DNA from: Deltaproteobacteria bacterium
GTDB lineage: Bacteria > Myxococcota_A > UBA796 > SXON01
Reading direction: 5' to 3'
Length of the DNA: 51,657 nucleotides
Assembly (NCBI GenBank): GCA_014191855.1
Contig: BJHF01000044.1
Location: 1-51,657 of the forward strand
Part shown: piece after piece, positions 45,945 through 51,657 of the stretch
Layout of the letters: each line of letters opens with the position of its first letter
Position numbering within the stretch: position 1 is the first letter of the stretch
Made by a program: the position numbers and the translations under genes
Notes under the pieces: generated by a model
The model's database searches: none
What the model saw: only the letters and a program-made list of their open reading frames with translations
Told to the model about the DNA's origin: nothing

Positions 45945-46993
45945 GCTGGAAATGGCAGGTCCTCGACGATGGCCCGGACCGTGCGGCCATTCGCGATCAC
46001 GTCCACCTCCAAACCCGGCTGCCAGGCCGCCTTTCGGAGCACGGCGAGCACCCGCGCCACGCCGCCCTCCCTCGCCCCCGATCGCGCCACGCCAATCACC
46101 TGCTCCCCGAGGCGGATCTCGGCCTCGAGGGGCGGGATCGCGTCTTCCACCATCCGCAGCCCCCACAGCTTCTTCTGCACCTGCCCCATCACGTCGATTC
46201 GGTTGATCACCTCTTGCCCGATGTAGCAGCCCTTCTGAAAGCTGCAGCAGGCCTCGACCAGCCGCATCTCATGGACCAACGCCCGCTCTCCCATGTCCAC
46301 CGGCCAGCGCACCAGCCCCGCGCGGATCCGCAGCGACTCCAGCGCTTCAGCCCCGCCCGCGCCGGCGCCCGCCTCTCGAAGCGCCGACCACACCTCCGTG
46401 ATCGCGCTCGTCGGCACCACGAGGTCCACGCCGCCGAACCCCGTGCGGTCGCGACCCAGGAGCCAAATCTCCGCCGCTGCCACGGCGCACCCCGCGCCCG
46501 GAGCCGCCAGGCCCGCCCTCGCGAGCACCGCACCGGCCTCCGGCCCCGCCATGTGAATTACCGTCCGTTCCTCCGACCGATCCGTCAGCTCCACGTCGTC
46601 GAAAATGATGAACTTCCCATAGCGCTCCACGAACGCAGCGGGCGTTACCCCGTCGAGCACCACGAGCAGGGACTCATCCCCTGTGCGGGCGACCTCCAGG
46701 AGCCCCTGGATCTTTCCCTTCTCATCGCCCATGGCCGAACGATTACAGGCCCCTACCGCCAGATCGCGGATGTTGTTCGTAAACATCCCGTTCGCCCACT
46801 TACGGGCGTCCGGCCCGACCAATTCCAGCACCCCGTGCGGTGCGAGGTCGAACACGACCGCGCCGCGTCGCGCCTGCCCCGCCTCCTCCTCCACCGTTCG
46901 GAAGTTCGTAGGCAACAACCAACCGTCCAGCTCGCCGAACTGGGCGCCGGCGGCGACGTGTACGGGGAACAACGGAGTGCGGATGAGCGCCAT
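45941..46993 (-). CDS. ygfZ: YgfZ/GcvT-like folate-binding protein
   Basis: 350 residues. Signature KGCYIGQE (254-261) of the YgfZ (COG0354, IBA57-like) family, plus GCVT-like features: N-terminal FGELDGWLLPTNF, AVVFDLAPHGVLELVGPDA and the C-terminal beta barrel (QVQKKLWGLRM...VIGVARSG). YgfZ uses a folate to assist repair or assembly of certain Fe-S enzymes, including radical SAM tRNA modification enzymes. It is coupled to the methyltransferase gene downstream by a 4-nt overlap and follows the small membrane-protein gene by 3 bp. Confidence 0.92.
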   Translation of the reverse strand: MALIRTPLFPVHVAAGAQFGELDGWLLPTNFRTVEEEAGQARRGAVVFDLAPHGVLELVGPDARKWANGMFTNNIRDLAVGACNRSAMGDEKGKIQGLLEVARTGDESLLVVLDGVTPAAFVERYGKFIIFDDVELTDRSEERTVIHMAGPEAGAVLARAGLAAPGAGCAVAAAEIWLLGRDRTGFGGVDLVVPTSAITEVWSALREAGAGAGGAEALESLRIRAGLVRWPVDMGERALVHEMRLVEACCSFQKGCYIGQEVINRIDVMGQVQKKLWGLRMVEDAIPPLEAEIRLGEQVIGVARSGAREGGVARVLAVLRKAAWQPGLEVDVIANGRTVRAIVEDLPFPA

Positions 46994-46996
46994 GCG

Positions 46997-47422
46997 CTAC
47001 CCTTTGTCGCCCGAATCGTCGAACGTCACGTCATCCGCCGGCGGAACCACCGTCGGTGAGGCGGGGATTACACGCGGCGCGATCGGCGCCGGGGGCGTGG
47101 GCGGCGCCGCAGCGGCCGACTGGGGCACGACAACCGGCTGAGCAGGCGCGCGCGGCACCGTCGCATCCGGCACCGACTTCGGCAGGGGCCGGAGCTGCAC
47201 GGTGGCCGCCTCCGCATCCGGCTTGGTTGCGAAGGAATCGTCCATGAACGTCAACCTCGCGTTGGTGCTGGAGCCCCGCAGCGGCGCATCCGGCGTGCCG
47301 CCCACGCCGCCCTGCGCGTCCTGCTTCCGGCGCGTGCCCAGCAATCCAGCGATTCCGACGATCAGCACCACCGCCAGGCAGCAGCAACCGCATCCAAGGA
47401 ACGGCATCATCCAACTGCCCAT
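46997..47422 (-). CDS. Small single-pass membrane protein
   Basis: 141 residues. Begins MGSWMMPFLGCGCCCLAVVLIVGIAGLLG, a Cys-rich membrane segment (about 7-29), then a basic stop (TRRK) and a Gly/Pro/Ala-rich disordered tail. The ATG at 47422 is chosen because GGAGAG lies 5 nt upstream; a GTG five codons earlier is possible. No family recognised. In the 50-bp divergent gap, GGGAAC (47461-47466 reversed) and TATACC (47439-47444 reversed) are 16 bp apart on this strand, an ECF-like but weak promoter candidate. Confidence 0.6.
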   Translation of the reverse strand: MGSWMMPFLGCGCCCLAVVLIVGIAGLLGTRRKQDAQGGVGGTPDAPLRGSSTNARLTFMDDSFATKPDAEAATVQLRPLPKSVPDATVPRAPAQPVVVPQSAAAAPPTPPAPIAPRVIPASPTVVPPADDVTFDDSGDKG

Positions 47423-47472
47423 GCGCTCTCCGTTCACCGGTATATCGCGTCGGCGCGTTAGTTCCCGCTGCG

Positions 47473-48066
47473 ATGGACCTCCCCAACGCGCCCGACCCGC
47501 TCTCCACCGTCCTGCTCGACGGCCGCCTCCCCGCCCTCCTCACCGGCGTGGTGCTGCTCGGCTGGGGTGCGAAGGTGTACCGGGTGCTCGTCGTGGCGCC
47601 AGGGGTGCTCGCCGGCGTGTACCTCGCGGCGGTGGTCGGCGAGCTGGCGCACCTCACTGCCACGGTCAGCGTGGTCATGACCGCGGTGCTCGCCGCTGGC
47701 GGCGCGCTGCTCTGTCACTTCGTCGAGGGCATGGCGATCCGCGTCGGCGGGGCCGGTTTGTTTGCGGCGCTGAGCGCGTTCATCTGGCCGCTGTTGCGAC
47801 ACGCGCCGGTGCCGTTCTGGGTTCCGCTGGTCGCAGCAATCCTCGGGGCGCTGGTGTTCCCCAAGGTGTACCTGGTCTTGCTTCGGCCCTTGACGGCGCT
47901 GATCGGCGCCTGGAGCATCGCCTGGGCGGTGAAGCGTCCGGATGCGCTGTGGTTGGTGGGCGGGCTCGCGGTCGCGGGCACCGCGGTGCAGTTCTGGCTG
48001 GATCGGGGTGGCTCCGGCGCGGCTCCGGCTCCCAAGAAGAAGGAGAAGGGCAAAAAGAAGGGGTAG
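47473..48066 (+). CDS. Polytopic membrane protein, possibly TMEM198/DUF4203-like
   Basis: 197 residues with about six hydrophobic segments between residues 18 and 170 and a Lys/Gly-rich tail (APKKKEKGKKKG). The arrangement of small-residue helices (VVLLGWGAKVYRVLVVAPGVLAG, PLVAAILGALVFPKVYLVLLRPLTALIGAW) is reminiscent of DUF4203/TMEM198-type proteins, but this is weak. No Shine-Dalgarno is evident. Divergent from the small membrane protein gene across 50 bp. Confidence 0.6.
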   Translation: MDLPNAPDPLSTVLLDGRLPALLTGVVLLGWGAKVYRVLVVAPGVLAGVYLAAVVGELAHLTATVSVVMTAVLAAGGALLCHFVEGMAIRVGGAGLFAALSAFIWPLLRHAPVPFWVPLVAAILGALVFPKVYLVLLRPLTALIGAWSIAWAVKRPDALWLVGGLAVAGTAVQFWLDRGGSGAAPAPKKKEKGKKKG

Positions 48067-48078
48067 TTTGGGATATGG

Positions 48079-48129
48079 GCGATGCCCAAGGCCAGGTGGC
48101 CGGGCCGAGCGGCGGTGGCGGGGCATCGC
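48079..48129. promoter_or_regulatory. 9-bp inverted repeat with inner stem before the Cys-rich gene
   Basis: GCGATGCCC (48079-48087) pairs perfectly with GGGCATCGC (48121-48129). The loop holds a second small stem, GGCCA-GG-TGGCC (48090-48101). It lies between the membrane-protein stop (48064-48066) and the strong AAGGAGGT (48139-48146) of the next gene. It could terminate the first transcript or fold in the leader of the second; there is no T-tract. Confidence 0.4.
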
Positions 48130-48150
48130 GTGTGCGATAAGGAGGTTGTG

Positions 48151-49164
48151 ATGTGGTCTTCCCCCTCCCCCGTCGGTGCTGCCGGTCGCGCCCTCGCTTC
48201 GTTGAGCGGGGGCGCCTGGTCGGGCGGGGGTGGGGGCGGGGCCATCGGACCGGCTCCGGCTCCGGAAGATGCTAATACCGGACGAGTTGCCTCCGCACTC
48301 TCGCCGTGGTCTACAACTGCGGGCTGGCACGATTCCGACGGCGAGCCACTCCCGTTCACTTGGTCGTGGCGAAACTGCGACTGCCTAGAGGGTACCCTGA
48401 TCGACGAGGCCTGCGGGGATGGTGGAGTCATCACCCGCGAATACTCCTGGACTCTCTCCGGCTCTGAGTGTGAAGCGCGGTACTATTGTCGTGAGGGAAA
48501 CGCGTGCGCCTGCCATGAGGCCGGCGGTTCGAGTGATGCCGCGTACTGGAGCGGCAGCGAGCCCCGTGGCTGGTGCGAGCGGGTGACGGGGTTCAATGAT
48601 CCAAGCGCAGAATGTGCAAATGTGGCATGCACTTACACCGGGTCCCAGTGCGAGTGCACCTATACCTGTGGACACAAGAAGGATGGTGTCTGCAGCGACG
48701 ATGGGAACGCGGTGTTCTATCGCGCGCCTTGTGCAGTTTGGGAGAGCGAGGAACTGAGGGACAAGAAGGAAGCGTGTTGGGGACCCTTCAACCCCACCAA
48801 GCTGACCGACTGGGCGAAACAAACCAAGAAGGATTTGGCGAAGTTGGCAGACGATTCAGCGAAGGAGGCGCAAGCGGCTGAAGCGGCGTGGGAGCGGTTC
48901 CAGGAGATGACCACCGCTGACCGCGAGGATCTACCGGTGCCGGTGCTGGGGACAAGTCGCAAGAAATGCAGTTGTTCAATTCGCGATACGTACACTTCGG
49001 GTGGCCGAAGCTGCGGGGAGATGCACAAGTCAGGCGAGTGTCCGGAACACTTCGAGGGTGATCCGAACGAGTCGTTCGACCAAGCCTCGTGCCAGGCGAG
49101 CGCGCGTAGGCACGCTCCGCCGCATTGCCAGGGCTGCCTTGGCCACTGCCTGTACAAGGGTTAG
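48151..49164 (+). CDS. Cys-rich protein of unknown function, possibly acquired
   Basis: 337 residues from an ATG preceded by a near-perfect Shine-Dalgarno AAGGAGGT (48139-48146). Residues 1-45 are Gly/Ser/Pro-rich and disordered; no membrane helix or standard signal peptide. The remainder has 24 cysteines, in clusters such as CDCLEG, CREGNACACHE, CTYTGSQCECTYTC, CSCSIR and CQGCLGHC, suggesting disulfide-rich extracellular or metal-binding modules. A charged helix (about 220-265, KKDLAKLADDSAKEAQAAEAA) separates two Cys-rich halves. Base composition is visibly less GC-rich than the neighbours. Not recognised. It is followed after 8 bp by a small gene, so the two may form a unit such as an effector and its partner. 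Confidence 0.65.
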   Translation: MWSSPSPVGAAGRALASLSGGAWSGGGGGGAIGPAPAPEDANTGRVASALSPWSTTAGWHDSDGEPLPFTWSWRNCDCLEGTLIDEACGDGGVITREYSWTLSGSECEARYYCREGNACACHEAGGSSDAAYWSGSEPRGWCERVTGFNDPSAECANVACTYTGSQCECTYTCGHKKDGVCSDDGNAVFYRAPCAVWESEELRDKKEACWGPFNPTKLTDWAKQTKKDLAKLADDSAKEAQAAEAAWERFQEMTTADREDLPVPVLGTSRKKCSCSIRDTYTSGGRSCGEMHKSGECPEHFEGDPNESFDQASCQASARRHAPPHCQGCLGHCLYKG

Positions 49165-49172
49165 GTAGGCCG

Positions 49173-49547
49173 GTGGTGCCTGACACAGCGACAACGCTGC
49201 TGACCCTTGACTTGGACCTTGAGTGTAGCATGGGCCTGGGATCACTCGTGGCTGCCCTGGAGCCGGAGATGTGTGCGCTACACCTCTACCACGATCGAGC
49301 AACGCTGGAACTATCTATCCAGCCTGCCTCCGTGGCGGAGGCGATCGATGGCGTCGTCTCGGCCGTCGAGCGCCTTGCAGCCAGCGATCGCGCCGCGTGG
49401 CAGGCGTGTGAAACTCGAAGTTGTAATATCGGAATCCAGGCAGGCATCGAGCCCTATGCAGCGACGTTTGTCGTCCCGCCATCCTGTATCGCGGGGCTGG
49501 GCCGAATCGGAGCAGACCTCGTATTTACGGTCTACTGCCCTCGCTGA
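49173..49547 (+). CDS. Small protein, weakly DUF4279-like; possible partner of the Cys-rich protein
   Basis: 124 residues from a GTG (a second GTG follows immediately) 8 bp after the previous stop, with AGGTAGG just before it. No signal peptide or membrane helix; acidic and soluble-looking. The C-terminal block IGIQAGIEPYAATFVVPPS...LGRIGADLVFTVY recalls the end of DUF4279-type proteins, which are often found beside toxins as candidate immunity proteins; this resemblance is by eye and weak. It shares the lower-GC character of the gene before it. The 112 bases after it (49548-49659) contain nothing recognisable. Confidence 0.55.
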   Translation: MVPDTATTLLTLDLDLECSMGLGSLVAALEPEMCALHLYHDRATLELSIQPASVAEAIDGVVSAVERLAASDRAAWQACETRSCNIGIQAGIEPYAATFVVPPSCIAGLGRIGADLVFTVYCPR

Positions 49548-49659
49548 AAGGCTGGGGTTGGGGGCCGCGTCAACACACACACGCTGGAAGCGAAGCCGGA
49601 AATCGTGATCCGAAAAAACAATACATGCTCACCAAAGACTGTCACTCCCCTCACTCCCC

Positions 49660-50217
49660 TCACCCCCCAACCACCGACAACGAAGCGTCGTCATACGTGC
49701 CTTCGTCCCCAAGCACGTTGTCCCTCGCGCTGAAGCTCGCTTCCCACGTGAACGTCACCGTGCCGAGGGTGGGAACCAGATCCACAAACACCCGCGCAGA
49801 GCACGGCACCTCCACTTCACAGTCGGGGACCACGTCACGGGCACTCAGGCTGTTGACGATCTGCGCGCCGCCCTCCGCCACATTGGCCTCGGTGAGCACC
49901 TCCTCGTCGAGCACCGTCCCGTCCTCGCTGGTGAGGGTGACGCCATACGCGGCGGGCGAGGCCACGCGATAGTCGGTGCGGAAGCTGAGCGTTGTGGTGT
50001 AGCCACCGCTGCCCCCCTCGGGCACGGTGAACAAGATCAAGAGCTCACGATGAAACGGGGCTTCCGCCGTGGCCGACACCTGCTCGTCGCCTGAGGCGTA
50101 GTCCGACGCCGTCCAGAGCGGCGATTGCTCCACCCCGGGCTCCGAAGGCGGCGACCCGATCGAAGCCAGGAGCGCAACCAGCAGCACCCCGCGCCCGAGC
50201 CAGTCGCGACGCGACAC
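49660..50217 (-). CDS. Secreted beta-rich hypothetical protein
   Basis: 185 residues from a GTG that follows the clostripain gene stop by 4 bp. A signal peptide is likely (MSRRDWLGRGVLLVALLASIGS). The mature part is acidic and beta-rich with one Cys pair (PDCEVEVPCSARVFV) and reads like an all-beta binding domain (ELLILFTVPEGGSGGYTTTLSF, TVTFTWEASFSARD). No family recognised. The gene is probably co-transcribed with the peptidase gene. Confidence 0.65.
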   Translation of the reverse strand: MSRRDWLGRGVLLVALLASIGSPPSEPGVEQSPLWTASDYASGDEQVSATAEAPFHRELLILFTVPEGGSGGYTTTLSFRTDYRVASPAAYGVTLTSEDGTVLDEEVLTEANVAEGGAQIVNSLSARDVVPDCEVEVPCSARVFVDLVPTLGTVTFTWEASFSARDNVLGDEGTYDDASLSVVGG

Positions 50218-50221
50218 CGCC

Positions 50222-51508
50222 TTACTTCTCGACGTAGCTGAGCATGAGGTCGTCCCAGCGCGTGTCGCTGGACCAGGTGGCGCCCGGGCCATTCACGTAC
50301 AGTTCGGTATAGTCGTCGTTCGCCGGGTCGAACCAGAGGGTGAGGCCGCTCACCCAGGCGTACTCTTCGCTCGCGTAGGAGTGGTACACGGCCACATCGA
50401 GGGCCGCGGTGAGGTCGAGGGCCAGCGGGGTGAGCACCGGATCCCCCGCAGCCGTGATCACCGCCGCGAGATCGCCGGCATCCAGGTACCAGTTCTTCCA
50501 GATCCGATCGACGCCGCGCGTCGTGCGGCGGTACTGCATCAGCGCCGTCGCGAGCTCGGGATCGGCGAGGGCAGCGCCCGCCAGCGCGTCGATCGCCGCA
50601 TCCAACCCCGCTAGCTGGTCAAGGTCCGTCGCGCTGTGGGTCTCTTCGCCGCCCTCCTCCACGGTGGCCCGGGAGAGTTCGTTCGCCAGTAGGATCGGCG
50701 TCGTATCTGGCGTCGCGCGCAGGTACGCCAGCGCCGGCCCGTATTGCAGGCCCTCGTAGCCCTCCGTCGTCTCCGCGCCGGAAGCGGCATGCGCAAATGG
50801 GACGATGGCGTGCATCACCTCCCAGCTCGCCATGTTGCAGGCGTCGAACGCGATGACGTCGAACTTGCCGTGAGCCTCCACGCTCGCGGTCACGCCCTCC
50901 GCGAAGGTGCCCTCTGCGAAGCTCAGGTATCCGCCGTCGGTATCGTCGTAGGCCACCGCCGGTGGGGGCGCCGCCCCGTCAGCCATCGTGTCTGCAGCGT
51001 CCTCGGGGTCGCGCACCAGCCAGCCATCGCCGTGGTCCCACATGATCAGCGCGCGGTGCTCCGCCGGGTAGTTCGTACTCGCCCAGTCAAGGAACGCGGC
51101 CAGCGTTTCCGGCGCGCCCATGTCCACCTCGCCGATGTCTTCGAGCACCGGGCTCGTGATGCGATCCGCATCTTCATCGCCGATGATCTTGTACCGGCGC
51201 GCATCCGTCCAGTCGCCGTTCTTGGTGCTGTATCCGTCGATCCGGTCGGCCTGGACGAGCACTTCCACGCCATCTCCCGAGCCAGTCAGCTCCAGCTCGT
51301 TGAGATCGTGGATCACCCAGTCTTCAAGGTCGTTGTCGCCATCCATGTACACCAGGAACTGCCATTTGGCCGGTTCACCGCCGGTGTCCGCCGTGTCTCC
51401 GGAGTCGCCCGTGTCTGCAGTGTCCCCCGCCGTGTCGTCGCGATCCGGGCGGCCGCCGGGCTTGGTGATCGGGTCGGGCGTACACGCGAACAAGGTCAGG
51501 AGGAGCAT
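50222..51508 (-). CDS. Clostripain-family (C11) cysteine peptidase lipoprotein
   Basis: 428 residues. Lipoprotein signal MLLLTLFAC (Cys9), a DTGDTADTG-type linker (about 24-44), then a C11 peptidase domain: WQFLVYMDGDNDLEDW (49-64), catalytic His159 in IMWDHGDGW, catalytic Cys224 in FDVIAFDACNMASWEV, and a later YHSYASEEYAWVSGLTLWF. C11 peptidases cleave after basic residues, often after self-maturation. The predicted location is the cell surface, where it could process other surface proteins. The ATG at 51508 is chosen because it creates the lipobox; 66 bases upstream are also open. Confidence 0.9.
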   Translation of the reverse strand: MLLLTLFACTPDPITKPGGRPDRDDTAGDTADTGDSGDTADTGGEPAKWQFLVYMDGDNDLEDWVIHDLNELELTGSGDGVEVLVQADRIDGYSTKNGDWTDARRYKIIGDEDADRITSPVLEDIGEVDMGAPETLAAFLDWASTNYPAEHRALIMWDHGDGWLVRDPEDAADTMADGAAPPPAVAYDDTDGGYLSFAEGTFAEGVTASVEAHGKFDVIAFDACNMASWEVMHAIVPFAHAASGAETTEGYEGLQYGPALAYLRATPDTTPILLANELSRATVEEGGEETHSATDLDQLAGLDAAIDALAGAALADPELATALMQYRRTTRGVDRIWKNWYLDAGDLAAVITAAGDPVLTPLALDLTAALDVAVYHSYASEEYAWVSGLTLWFDPANDDYTELYVNGPGATWSSDTRWDDLMLSYVEK

Positions 51509-51614
51509 GGATTCCCGGCTAACCGATCGGCGGATGGTGCCGCGCCGCGGTGCGCCGCGACCGCGCCCGATCAAGGGACCGGGAATCGCGCACCGCCCAG
51601 CTCCAACCTGCCGG

Positions 51615-51657
51615 TCAACCCGTGACGGGTAGGTCGAACACCAGCACCTCGGCGCCG
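51615..51657 (-). CDS. C-terminal end of an unidentified gene (partial)
   Basis: The minus strand entering from the right edge reads GAEVLVFDLPVTG then a TGA at 51615-51617. A glycine followed by a beta strand and LP near the end is typical of the last strand of histidine-kinase ATPase domains (G..F...LP), but thirteen residues are too few to assign a family. The next gene starts about 106 bp downstream. Confidence 0.35.
   Translation of the reverse strand, partial: GAEVLVFDLPVTG

Overview
The window reads as chromosomal DNA of a high-GC member of the Myxococcota or a closely related former-deltaproteobacterial lineage. This rests on content, not on a marker gene. There are several secreted proteins built from MopE-type metal-binding motifs (DCDD...NPGA.E...D.DCDG) and FG-GAP propeller repeats, Asp-Thr-Gly linkers of the (DTGDTG)n kind, MYXO-CTERM-like C-termini (Cys-Gly-Cys, hydrophobic stretch, Arg cluster), an AglT/GltE-like TPR protein, and long head-to-tail gene strings joined by 4-nt ATGA/GTGA overlaps. 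No rRNA, tRNA, CRISPR array, transposase or phage gene was found.

Layout. (1) 1-3.15 kb, minus strand: the first codons of a cysteine desulfurase at the edge, a ComEA-type HhH protein, a PIN/RHH toxin-antitoxin pair, tsaE and a CNNM/CorC-type membrane protein. (2) 3.2-7.4 kb, plus strand: a MopE/FG-GAP lipoprotein, a CxxCGACC (YkgJ-like) protein and a DTW-domain tRNA-modification protein with a long extra C-terminus. (3) 7.4-16.9 kb, minus strand: a tightly coupled housekeeping operon, RNHCP protein > ftsH > polytopic membrane protein > folP > dacA/cdaA > ybbR/cdaR > glmM > pdxJ > nnrDE. It contains the cdaA-cdaR-glmM set that makes c-di-AMP and links it to cell-wall precursor supply. (4) 16.9-18.8 kb, plus: a HEAT-repeat/cyclophilin fusion. 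(5) 18.9-25.2 kb, minus: five secreted or surface genes, including a multidomain amidase and two tandem paralogous beta-propeller-like proteins. (6) 25.3-33.2 kb, minus: a giant 1,462-residue FG-GAP/MopE lipoprotein, a YgiQ-type radical SAM protein, a DUF3108 protein and a GT4 glycosyltransferase. (7) 33.3-40.4 kb, minus: an apparent four-gene operon of beta-barrel-like Ig protein > giant Ig-like lipoprotein > soluble histidine kinase > TPR protein, with an OmpA/TSP3 protein transcribed divergently from a 36-bp gap. (8) 41.8-47.4 kb, minus: esterase, AglT-like TPR protein, an unusual 4 x 51-bp dyad-repeat array, an orphan type I-like M-S fusion methyltransferase, ygfZ and a small membrane protein. 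(9) 47.5-51.66 kb: a membrane protein, a Cys-rich ORF with a small partner (visibly less GC-rich, probably acquired), a secreted protein, a clostripain-family lipoprotein and the last codons of another gene.

The parts that look least described are: the array of four 51-bp units, each an imperfect 44-bp hairpin with changes in both arms (44066-44263); the operon that joins a membrane-less histidine kinase to very large envelope proteins; the stand-alone methyltransferase/specificity fusion; the DUF1778-like antitoxin paired with a PIN toxin that lacks the usual Glu; and the Cys-rich/small-protein pair. All functional statements come from reading motifs by eye; no database search was possible.
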